This document shows positions 1 to 6,305 of a stretch of DNA of 27,031 nt, piece by piece (the stretch's first letter is position 1; every line of letters starts with the position of its first letter). The notes under the pieces are model-generated. The model saw only the letters and a list, made by a program, of their open reading frames with translations, was not told the DNA's origin and did no database searches. Made by a program: the position numbers and the translations under genes. Origin of the DNA: Burkholderiales bacterium. GTDB lineage: Bacteria > Pseudomonadota > Gammaproteobacteria > Burkholderiales > SG8-39. The stretch is from assembly GCA_919902965.1 (NCBI GenBank), contig CAKKSJ010000240.1, positions 1 through 27,031 of the forward strand, given 5' to 3'.

Positions 1-26
1 CCCACGCGTGCGCCACTTGCCGCCGC

Positions 27-39
27 ACTACAATGTAGT
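27..39. promoter_or_regulatory. Palindromic operator candidate over the brnTA -10 box
   Basis: The sequence ACTACA-A-TGTAGT is a perfect inverted repeat with 6-base arms, 13 to 25 bases before the brnT start. TACAAT at 29-34 lies inside it and resembles a sigma-70 -10 box (5 of 6). No good -35 box is visible. BrnA antitoxins are known to repress their own operon through DNA binding, so a palindrome here fits an autoregulatory operator. Its use as operator is inferred. No Shine-Dalgarno sequence precedes brnT, so the transcript leader may be very short. Confidence 0.45.
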
Positions 40-51
40 TAAACTGCATTC

Positions 52-330
52 ATGAGCACACTTCGCTTCGAATGGGACGATCGGAAGGCGGCAACAAATC
101 TGAAAAAGCACGGCGTGAGTTTCGAAGAAGCCAAAACAGTCTTCTTTGACGAACATGCCAGGCTTATTGATGATCCAGATCACTCCGAGGACGAAGAACG
201 CTTTGTTTTACTTGGAATGAGTAGCGCCCTGCGCCTTCTGCTCGTCTGTCACTGCTACCGGAGCAAGGGCAATGTGATTCGTATCATCTCCGCACGCAAG
301 GCTATTTCCAAGGAATCGAAATCTTACTAA
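52..330 (+). CDS. brnT: BrnT family type II toxin (ribonuclease)
   Basis: This encodes a 92-residue protein of the BrnT (DUF497) family, whose members have a RelE-like fold and cut RNA to arrest translation. The family signature is clear: the N-terminal stretch FEWDDRKAATNLKKHGVSFEEA, a central acidic DDPDHSEDEERF block, the G-x-S segment near residue 55, and the C-terminal IRIISARKA motif that ends the fold. Length is normal for BrnT. The brnA-like antitoxin gene begins 11 bases downstream, the usual toxin-first order for this family. Base composition is AT-richer than the genes to the right, which suggests acquisition by transfer. The ATG at 52 gives the canonical N-terminus. No frameshift or missing segment is evident, so the toxin is probably functional. 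Confidence 0.9.
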   Translation: MSTLRFEWDDRKAATNLKKHGVSFEEAKTVFFDEHARLIDDPDHSEDEERFVLLGMSSALRLLLVCHCYRSKGNVIRIISARKAISKESKSY

Positions 331-341
331 TCGGGTGCCAC

Positions 342-551
342 ATGCGCAAAGAGTACGACTTCTCCAAAGCACGGAAAAATCCGTATGCATCACAACTCAA
401 GAAGCAAATTACGATTCGGCTTGATGAGGAATCAATCACCTACTTCAAGATGATCTCGGAAGAGGTGGGGGTTCCGTACCAAAGCCTCATCAACTTATAT
501 CTGCGAGACTGCGCGATATCGCAGCGCAAATTGAATCTCAATTGGAAGTGA
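342..551 (+). CDS. brnA: BrnA family antitoxin
   Basis: This 69-residue protein matches BrnA antitoxins. The N-terminal half (KEYDFSKARKNPYASQLKK) binds and masks the toxin in this family, and the C-terminal half (QITIRLDEESITYFKMISEEVGVPYQSLINLYLRDCA, read here in two parts around residues 22-58) is a ribbon-helix-helix DNA-binding fold. It follows brnT after 11 bases and is almost certainly co-transcribed. Its DNA-binding half would be expected to recognise the palindrome upstream of brnT. The ending CAISQRKLNLNWK resembles the short basic tail of other BrnA proteins. Function is assigned by family; the operator pairing is inferred. Confidence 0.88.
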   Translation: MRKEYDFSKARKNPYASQLKKQITIRLDEESITYFKMISEEVGVPYQSLINLYLRDCAISQRKLNLNWK

Positions 552-624
552 GCGTGTTCGTTGTTACAGAGGTCTAACTTTAAATGCATACTTCACCTTG
601 TTGCATCCCAATTGGAGCGGAAGC

Positions 625-825
625 ATGGGAAACGTAAAATCGATTGAGAAAGCCGTGGAATCACTGCCCCCTTCGGAGCTAGCTGAGTTCCGGCGCTGGT
701 TCGCGGAGTTCGATGCCGCCGCGTGGGATAAGCAAATCGAGCAAGATGCTGCCTCCGGCAAGCTTGACGGACTGGCTGCAGAAGCGCTTGCCGACTATCG
801 CGCTGGCTCGGCGCGAGAGCTTTGA
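625..825 (+). CDS. Small antitoxin-like protein, now without an intact toxin
   Basis: This encodes 66 residues starting MGNVKSIEKAVESLPP. It resembles short acidic proteins that accompany RelE/ParE-type toxins. Typical features are an N-terminal helix with the SLPP-x-EL-x-EFR segment, a WF-x-EFDA-x-AWDKQIE block and a C-terminal GKLD-x-LA-x-EALADYRAG segment. The ATG at 625 was chosen because GGAG at 614-617 is well spaced; a TTG 27 bases upstream in the same frame lacks that support. The stop overlaps a TTG that opens a remnant of the partner toxin (822-911). It is therefore probably an orphan antitoxin. The family assignment is from pattern memory, so it is less certain than brnTA. Confidence 0.7.
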   Translation: MGNVKSIEKAVESLPPSELAEFRRWFAEFDAAAWDKQIEQDAASGKLDGLAAEALADYRAGSAREL

Positions 826-911
826 AGCACACAGCGTCAACGCGCTCTTGGCAGTGTCTCGACGCGCTACCCTCTGACGAGCCTTCGCACACCGGAACTA
901 CGCTCAGATAA
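822..911 (+). pseudogene. 5' remnant of a RelE/ParE-like toxin gene
   Basis: A TTG at 822 overlaps the TGA of the upstream antitoxin-like gene. It opens a 29-codon frame beginning L-KHTASTRSWQCLDALPSDE. Toxins paired with this antitoxin type commonly begin K-H-x-x-S/T-x-x-F/S-W-x-C/A-x-x-ALP, so this looks like the first 19 or so residues of one. The frame then runs into unrelated sequence and stops at 909-911, just before the symporter gene. The rest of the toxin is absent in all three forward frames. The gene is called decayed because the antitoxin is intact and the overlap is preserved. The homology is recalled, not searched. Confidence 0.5.
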
Positions 912-919
912 ATGCCGCC

Positions 920-2404
920 ATGCTAATCGCGTTCGTCTCACTGTACCTGGCGCTGACCATCAGCATCGGTCTGGTCGCTGCGCGTCTGGTGAAGAATTCA
1001 ACCGACTACCTGATCGCCGGCCGGCGCTTGCCGCTGTACATGAACGTCGCCACGGTCTTCGCGACCTGGTTCGGCGCCGAGACCGTGCTGTCAGTGTCCG
1101 CCACCTTTGCCAAGGACGGCCTGCACGGCATCCCGGGTGATCCTTTCGGCGCTTCGGTGTGCCTGGTGCTGGCCGCGCTGCTGTTCGCCAGGCTGTTCTA
1201 CCGGATGAATCTCCTGACCATCGGCGATTTCTACAAGCAGCGCTATGGCAAGTCGGTGGAAGTGCTGACCAGCGTGTCGATTACGATCAGCTATCTCGGC
1301 TGGACCTCTGCGCAGATGACGGCGCTGGGTCTGGTGATTTTCTCGCTATCGGGCGGCGCGCTGGAGCTCAATCAGGCGATCCTGCTCGGCGCCGGCGTGG
1401 TCGTCGTCTACACGATTTTCGGCGGCATGTGGTCGGTGGCATTTACCGACTTGTTCCAGACAGTAGTCATTCTGATCGGCCTGAGCCTGGTGGCGCTGCT
1501 GGTCGGCGATCTGGCCGGAGGCGCCGAGAAAGTCGTGCGCCAGGCTGCGGCCGACGGCAAGCTGGTCATGTTCCCGGCCGATATGGATGCCGCCGCCTGG
1601 TGGGCGATGGCCGGCGCCTTCTTTGCCTTCGCCTTCGGCTCGATTCCGCAGCAGGATGTGTTCCAGCGCATGACCAGCGCCAAAAACGAGAAGACCGCGG
1701 TGCGCGGCACCATCATCGGGGGGCTGTTGTACTTTTGTTTCGCATTCGTGCCGATCTATATCGCCTACGCGGCGCTGGTAGCCGATCCGTCGCTAAGGGA
1801 GCTGTTTGCCGACAAGGACGCCCGCATCATTCAGAAGATCCTGCCGGAGCTGGTGCTGGGCAAGACGCCGCTGTGGGCGCAGGTGATGTTTTTCGGCGCC
1901 CTGTTGTCGGCCATCCTGTCTACCGCCAGCGGCGCCCTGCTCGCGCCGACGGCACTGTTCACCGAGAATGTGCTGCGCCCCTTTGTGCGCCACATGGGCG
2001 ACCGGCAAATGCTGCTGACCCTGCGCATCACCCTGGTCGCGTTCGCCGCTGCGGCCCTGGTGTTCGCCGTCAACAGCACCAGCACCATGTACGAGATGGT
2101 GCAAAACGCCTACAACGTGACGCTGACCGGGGCTTTCGTGCCGCTGCTGGCGGGCGCCTACTGGAAGCGCGCCAATACGCAAGGGGCTCTGTTTTCCATC
2201 GTGCTCGGTGTAGGCACCTGGCTGGTGGCCAGCAACGTGGCCGCCGAAGCCATGGTGCCGCCGAATCTGGCAGGTTTCTTCGCGTCCATCCTCGGCATGC
2301 TGCTGGGGACGCTGGCGCCGGCCATTATCCGCAACCACGGCCGCTCGATCGAGGCCGCGCTGGCAGATCGCAAGCCCCTGCCCGGGCAGCACGGTTACCG
2401 CTGA
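920..2404 (+). CDS. Sodium:solute symporter (SSS family)
   Basis: This encodes a 494-residue, very hydrophobic inner-membrane protein with about 13 predicted transmembrane segments, the size and layout of the SSS/PutP family of sodium-coupled importers. Family features include the early G-R-R-L-P-L segment (TDYLIAGRRLPLYMN, about residues 28-42), a gate region T-x-x-GAE-T near residues 49-58, G-D-F-Y-K-x-R-Y-G near 104-112, and the helix FGALLSAILSTASGALLAPT (about 326-345), where the Ser/Thr pair forms part of the sodium site in characterised members. The substrate cannot be read from the sequence; no permease partner or catabolic gene sits beside it. No Shine-Dalgarno box is obvious before the ATG. 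It stands alone between a decayed toxin remnant and the hairpin spacer before gspA. Confidence 0.9.
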   Translation: MLIAFVSLYLALTISIGLVAARLVKNSTDYLIAGRRLPLYMNVATVFATWFGAETVLSVSATFAKDGLHGIPGDPFGASVCLVLAALLFARLFYRMNLLTIGDFYKQRYGKSVEVLTSVSITISYLGWTSAQMTALGLVIFSLSGGALELNQAILLGAGVVVVYTIFGGMWSVAFTDLFQTVVILIGLSLVALLVGDLAGGAEKVVRQAAADGKLVMFPADMDAAAWWAMAGAFFAFAFGSIPQQDVFQRMTSAKNEKTAVRGTIIGGLLYFCFAFVPIYIAYAALVADPSLRELFADKDARIIQKILPELVLGKTPLWAQVMFFGALLSAILSTASGALLAPTALFTENVLRPFVRHMGDRQMLLTLRITLVAFAAAALVFAVNSTSTMYEMVQNAYNVTLTGAFVPLLAGAYWKRANTQGALFSIVLGVGTWLVASNVAAEAMVPPNLAGFFASILGMLLGTLAPAIIRNHGRSIEAALADRKPLPGQHGYR

Positions 2405-2434
2405 ACCCGCGCTGCGCTTAGAGCTCAATACAAA

Positions 2435-2456
2435 ATGAGGGGATATTTCCCCTCAT
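2435..2456. repeat. Hairpin with GGGGA-N4-TCCCC core
   Basis: ATGAGGGGA and TCCCCTCAT pair perfectly over 9 bases around a TATT loop, 31 bases after the symporter stop. No thymine run follows, so it is not a classic terminator. The core GGGGA-TATT-TCCCC (2439-2452) recurs as GGGGA-AAAA-TCCCC inside the dctQM promoter at 21818-21831. Confidence 0.6.
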
Positions 2457-2459
2457 ACT

Positions 2460-2499
2460 CCCCTAAGTCAGGGGCCATTTCGGTAATTCTGAAATGGCC
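2460..2499. repeat. Two further hairpins in the symporter-gspA spacer
   Basis: CCCCT (2460-2464) pairs with AGGGG (2470-2474). GGCCATTTC (2473-2481) pairs perfectly with GAAATGGCC (2491-2499) around a 9-base loop. The two stems share bases 2473-2474, so they can compete. With the hairpin at 2435-2456 they form a dense structured block. No U-tract follows. A role in ending symporter transcripts or protecting their 3' ends is possible but not shown. Confidence 0.5.
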
Positions 2500-2590
2500 A
2501 CTAAGCGCAAACCGTTGATCGCGTTCAGCTGAGCAGCACCGATTCGCTGATCCAGTCGCGGCGAAACCCGCTGCGCGGCGCGCCGGTCGC

Positions 2591-2596
2591 TATAAT
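2591..2596 (+). promoter_or_regulatory. Probable -10 box of gspAB
   Basis: TATAAT is a perfect sigma-70 -10 hexamer, 30 bases before the gspA ATG. The expected -35 position (about 2568-2573) is GC-rich and does not match the consensus. The box is therefore supported only by its own sequence and its position. Confidence 0.45.
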
Positions 2597-2625
2597 GGCC
2601 GCCTCTGTCCCGTTTGTCGGTCACC

Positions 2626-4254
2626 ATGTACCAACACTACTTTGGACTCTCCGACGCGCCCTTCTCGATTGCGCCAGACCCGCGCTACCTGTTCCTGAGC
2701 CAGCGCCATCAGGAGGCGCTGGCGCATTTGCTCTATGGCGTGAACGGCGATGGCGGCTTGGTGCTGCTCACCGGAGAAATCGGGGCGGGCAAGACGACGG
2801 TGTGCCGCTGCCTGTTGCAGCAGGTCCCGGAGTCCTGCGACGTCGCCTACATTTTCAATCCCAAGCTGACGGTGGAGGAATTGCTTTCGACCATCTGTGT
2901 CGAGTTCGGCATCGCCTGCCCGTCCGGCAACACCAGCGTCAAGGTGTTCGTCGATTGCATCAATGCCTACCTGCTCGACGCGCACGCGCGGGGCCGGCAC
3001 ACGGTGCTGATCATCGACGAGGCGCAGAATCTCTCGGCCGAGGTGCTGGAGCAGATGCGCTTGCTGACCAATCTGGAAACCGATCAGCGCAAGCTGCTGC
3101 AGATCATCCTGCTGGGCCAGCCCGAGCTTGCACTAATGCTCGATCGGCCGGAGCTGCGCCAACTGAGCCAGCGCATTGTCGCGCGTTACCATCTGGGGCC
3201 GCTCGGCAAAGCCGAAGTTGCGGCCTATGTGCGGCACCGGCTGGAAATATCGGGGGCGCAGCGCCAGCTGTTTCCGGCGCGGCTGATGGGCCGCTTGTAT
3301 CGTTTGAGCGGCGGCGTTCCCCGGGTAATCAACGTGTTGTGCGACCGCGCGCTACTGGGCGCCTACGTGCAGGGCAAGGAGCGTATCGATGGCGCGACCC
3401 TGGCGCAGGCTGCGCGCGAAGTGTTCCACCAGCCCGGGGCGTGGCGCAGCCGGCTGCGCGCGCTCGGTTCCGGCGTCGTCTTGCTGACCGGCGTGGCGCT
3501 CGCGCTTGCCGTCTATTGGAAAGAACAGGGTGAGTCCGGCTTGTTTGCCGTACAGCCGGGTATCAAAGCGCCCGCCGCGGCGCTACCCATGCCTAAGTCC
3601 AAGCCGGTGGTGGCTGCAGCGGACCTGCTGGTATGGCCGCCCAAGCTGGCGTTTGGCGACAGCCGCGCGCTGGCTTACGCAGCCTTGTTCCAGGCCTGGG
3701 GCGCGGACTATCAGGGCGGCGATGCCTGCAGGCAGGCGCTAAGCCTGGGTTTGCGCTGCTACAGCGCGCGTGCGGGGCTGGACGAGCTGCGCGAACTGAA
3801 CCGGCCCGCCGTGCTGCTGCTGCACGATGCGCAGGGCCGGGAATTCCACGCGCTGCTGAACACAGTGGATGACAAGACCGTCAGTTTCACTTTGGGTGCG
3901 CAGACCATGACGGTCGCCATCGGCGCGCTGGCAGCGCAATGGTCGGGGCAGTACAACTTGCTCTGGCGTATGCCGCCCGAAGCGCACGAGAATATTGGCA
4001 GCGGCGAACGCGGAGCGGCAGTGCAGTGGCTCAGGCGGCAGCTCGCTCTGGCCCAGGGCCGCGGCGCAGACCCGGGCCAGAAGCAGTCGTTCGCCCAGGG
4101 GTTCGATCAGGAGCTTCTGCGCCAGGTGAAGCAGTTCCAGCTTTTGCAGGGGTTGGTACCCGATGGCGTGGTCGGGCCGCGCACGCTCATGCGCCTCGCC
4201 GCAGTGGCTGACGAATCTGCGCCGAAACTAAAGCGCAAGCCAGGGGAGAAATAG
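2626..4254 (+). CDS. gspA: Type II secretion ATPase GspA (ExeA) with peptidoglycan-binding domain
   Basis: GspA works with GspB at the inner membrane and cell wall to help the GspD secretin insert and assemble. The protein has 542 residues from the ATG at 2626, which gives the canonical start MYQHYFGLSDAPFSIAPDP; a TTG 12 bases upstream is less likely. An AAA-type ATPase domain fills about residues 1-270, with Walker A GEIGAGKT (50-57) and Walker B LIIDEAQ (about 128-134). A single membrane helix lies near 280-300. The periplasmic part ends in a PG_binding_1 domain (about 460-525: VQWLRRQL through DGVVGPRTLMRL). gspB starts 2 bases after its stop. No strong Shine-Dalgarno box is visible. The layout matches Aeromonas ExeA. 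Confidence 0.93.
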   Translation: MYQHYFGLSDAPFSIAPDPRYLFLSQRHQEALAHLLYGVNGDGGLVLLTGEIGAGKTTVCRCLLQQVPESCDVAYIFNPKLTVEELLSTICVEFGIACPSGNTSVKVFVDCINAYLLDAHARGRHTVLIIDEAQNLSAEVLEQMRLLTNLETDQRKLLQIILLGQPELALMLDRPELRQLSQRIVARYHLGPLGKAEVAAYVRHRLEISGAQRQLFPARLMGRLYRLSGGVPRVINVLCDRALLGAYVQGKERIDGATLAQAAREVFHQPGAWRSRLRALGSGVVLLTGVALALAVYWKEQGESGLFAVQPGIKAPAAALPMPKSKPVVAAADLLVWPPKLAFGDSRALAYAALFQAWGADYQGGDACRQALSLGLRCYSARAGLDELRELNRPAVLLLHDAQGREFHALLNTVDDKTVSFTLGAQTMTVAIGALAAQWSGQYNLLWRMPPEAHENIGSGERGAAVQWLRRQLALAQGRGADPGQKQSFAQGFDQELLRQVKQFQLLQGLVPDGVVGPRTLMRLAAVADESAPKLKRKPGEK

Positions 4255-4256
4255 AG

Positions 4257-4994
4257 GTGTCCTATATTCTCGACGCCTTGCGCAAATCCGATCAGCTGCG
4301 CCGGCGCGGCGCGGCGCCGACGCTGATGCTGGGAATGGCGGCCGCAACTGCGCCCAAACCACGGGCAAATCTCTACTACGGCGTGCTCGCGCTGGCCCTG
4401 CTGGGCGCCGGCATTGCGATCGGCTGGCTGCGACCCTGGCAGCCTGCGCCGGTGGTGCAGGCGCCGGCTGCCATCGCCGCGCAGGCGCCCGCAGCAGCGC
4501 AGGCACGCTTGCCGGCGCCGCAGCGCGATAGACCTGCTGTCCCGCAGCCGGAACGGACTACCCGGAAGAACGCGCAGACTGCGGCGCCGGACGTACGGCC
4601 TGGGCCGGCCCCGCTACCCGCGCCGGCGAAACCACAGGGGAGCGCAAGCGCCAAACCGGCAAGGCAGACTGCGCCGTCCAAGTCGGCCGCCGGCGCGCCG
4701 AAGCAAGCGGCGGCGCCGGCGCGTCGTCCCGATAGCGAAGCGGCCGGCACCACGGCTCCAGGCCCCGTGATCGCGATGAAGGATCTGCCGCTGGCGATTC
4801 AGCACGAGTTACCGCCCATGTCGATTTCGGTGCACGCTTATTCGGACAAAACCGGGGAGCGTCTGGTCGGCATCAACAACCGGCTGCTGCACGAAGGCGC
4901 GGAAGTGGCGCCTGGCCTCAAGCTGGAACAGATCACGCCCGACGGCATGATACTCAGCTACAAGGGCTACAGTTTCCGCCGCGGTGTGCACTAG
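4257..4994 (+). CDS. gspB: Type II secretion protein GspB (ExeB-like)
   Basis: GspB partners GspA in placing the secretin. The 245-residue protein starts at GTG 4257, supported by GGGGAG at 4243-4248. It opens with MSYILDALRKSDQLRRRG, the diagnostic cytoplasmic N-terminus of GspB. A transmembrane helix spans about residues 38-58, followed by a long Ala/Pro-rich linker (about 60-175) that can cross the periplasm. The conserved C-terminal domain (about 180-245) has the MSISVHAYSDKTGERLVGIN segment and the ending YKGYSFRRGV. It follows gspA by 2 bases and is surely in the same operon. It converges with gspN across 79 bases. Confidence 0.92.
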   Translation: MSYILDALRKSDQLRRRGAAPTLMLGMAAATAPKPRANLYYGVLALALLGAGIAIGWLRPWQPAPVVQAPAAIAAQAPAAAQARLPAPQRDRPAVPQPERTTRKNAQTAAPDVRPGPAPLPAPAKPQGSASAKPARQTAPSKSAAGAPKQAAAPARRPDSEAAGTTAPGPVIAMKDLPLAIQHELPPMSISVHAYSDKTGERLVGINNRLLHEGAEVAPGLKLEQITPDGMILSYKGYSFRRGVH

Positions 4995-5038
4995 CGCCGA
5001 ACGCGCTGCGGCACCAACTTTCTCTACCGATTTTCCGT

Positions 5039-5054
5039 CGCGGCAGCTGCCGCG
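5039..5054. repeat. 16-base perfect palindrome between convergent gspB and gspN
   Basis: CGCGGCAG-CTGCCGCG is a perfect palindrome able to form a CGCGGC/GCCGCG stem with an AGCT loop. It lies in the 79-base gap between the two convergent genes. There is no clear T-run on either side, so a terminator function is only a possibility. Confidence 0.45.
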
Positions 5055-5073
5055 CCAGAACGGAAGTGGCCTG

Positions 5074-5817
5074 CTACCTGAGCAGCAATTCGAAGCGCCC
5101 TTCGCCCTGGTCGACGGCGATCATGCGCAGCAGCGGCGAGAGTTGCTGCTGCTGCTGCGGCGGAACACGTGCGCTGCCCTGGAACTGCGGGTTGCGCCCG
5201 CTGGTCCAGGAACCTTGACCGTCCAGCTGTAGCGGCCCCTGCAAGGTGCGCAAGGATGCACGTACCGCGGCGCCCTCGCCTTCGAAGCGCAGTTCGTAGT
5301 CGCCCAATGGGGAGATCCGCGTGAACGCAGAGCCCGCGCCGCGCCATTGCAGCGTGGCATTGCCCTGGATCGTGCCGCGCCCGAAAGACAAGCGTGCAAT
5401 ATGCAGCAGCATGTCGCCGGTGAGTCCGAGCGGAGCGAGTTTGGGCACGCCCAATCCCAGCGTCGCGGCCGGCAAATTGATGTTGGCGCCCTCCACCTCG
5501 ATCCGCGTAGCGGAAACCGTCAGCGGAAAATGCCTGGGCGCGTGGTCCAGCCTGACTTCGTAGAATAATCTTCCGCGCAGCAAATGCTCGGGCCGGAAAC
5601 GCCAGGCGATGTGTTTTGCCACGCCGGTGCTGCGGTTCGCATCGCGGATTTCGATCTGTCCGGTTCCGGACCAGAGCGTGCCGCTGGCATCGGCGAGTCG
5701 CAGTCCGCCCGCGCTCGCCCGCTCCAGCTGCGCGTCAATCAGGGTTGCCGGCGCGGTCGCGATCAGACCGAGCGCGTAGGCGGCGAGCCCGAGGCCGGTC
5801 AGCTGCCAACGGCTCAC
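5074..5817 (-). CDS. gspN: Type II secretion protein GspN
   Basis: GspN is an accessory inner-membrane component of the type II machine. The 247-residue protein starts at a GTG (5815-5817) that overlaps the gspM stop by 4 bases. It has one N-terminal membrane helix (about residues 6-24, LTGLGLAAYALGLIATAPAT) and a periplasmic beta-rich domain. Recognisable GspN segments are L-x-x-A-x-G-x-LWSG-x-G (about 40-54), the W-R-F-x-P block near 72-76 and the PLQLDGQGSW stretch near 197. A glutamine tract (QQQQQ) lies near residue 221, close to the C-terminus. It is the last gene of the leftward gspG-N block. GspN is missing from many species, so its presence is a lineage trait. Confidence 0.85.
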   Translation of the reverse strand: MSRWQLTGLGLAAYALGLIATAPATLIDAQLERASAGGLRLADASGTLWSGTGQIEIRDANRSTGVAKHIAWRFRPEHLLRGRLFYEVRLDHAPRHFPLTVSATRIEVEGANINLPAATLGLGVPKLAPLGLTGDMLLHIARLSFGRGTIQGNATLQWRGAGSAFTRISPLGDYELRFEGEGAAVRASLRTLQGPLQLDGQGSWTSGRNPQFQGSARVPPQQQQQLSPLLRMIAVDQGEGRFELLLR

Positions 5818-6305
5818 TGCGATTTGGGGCGGGCGAGGGTGGCCGTTACGCTCACCAGTCCCGGCGTGGTCAGGGCTTCGATGCGGCTGGTGTCAAGGCG
5901 GATGTGTTGCGCCTGCAGGGTCGCAATCCAGGCGAGCCAGTCGGCAAACGGCACTGAACCGAATACCACTTGCACCTGATCCGCGTCCCGCGCATCGATG
6001 CGCAGCAAGGTGCCCGCCATTGCGCCAGTGCCGGCCAGGGCCTGCACCTGCGTGCGCAAATCGCTTTGCGGCGCCGGGGCTGCCGGCGCGGCGCGCGCGC
6101 GCGCGAGCTCGTTCGCGTCTGCGTCCAGGCGCAGCGCTTGCATACGCAGGACGGATAGCGAAGTCCCCAATTGGGCACGCCCGCGGTAGGCCGATTGCGC
6201 CAGCACGAGGTAGAGCGCGACGCCGACGATTGCGGCCAGCACGGCAAGGATCACCCGGTCCCGCGGTGAACGCGATTCCCACAGCTTCTGCAGCCGCGCC
6301 CTCAT
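5814..6305 (-). CDS. gspM: Type II secretion protein GspM
   Basis: GspM is a bitopic inner-membrane protein that binds GspL in the assembly platform. The start is set at ATG 6303-6305, giving 163 residues beginning MRARLQKLWESRSPRDR. This start overlaps the gspL stop as ATGA; a much longer frame extending upstream is a shadow of gspL. The membrane helix is at about residues 18-37 (VILAVLAAIVGVALYLVLAQ), preceded by the W-x-S-R-S-P-R-D-R cytoplasmic stretch typical of GspM. A coiled-coil-like segment follows (about 50-72), then a small ferredoxin-like periplasmic domain (about 85-160). The gspN start overlaps its stop by 4 bases. Confidence 0.9.
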   Translation of the reverse strand: MRARLQKLWESRSPRDRVILAVLAAIVGVALYLVLAQSAYRGRAQLGTSLSVLRMQALRLDADANELARARAAPAAPAPQSDLRTQVQALAGTGAMAGTLLRIDARDADQVQVVFGSVPFADWLAWIATLQAQHIRLDTSRIEALTTPGLVSVTATLARPKSQ

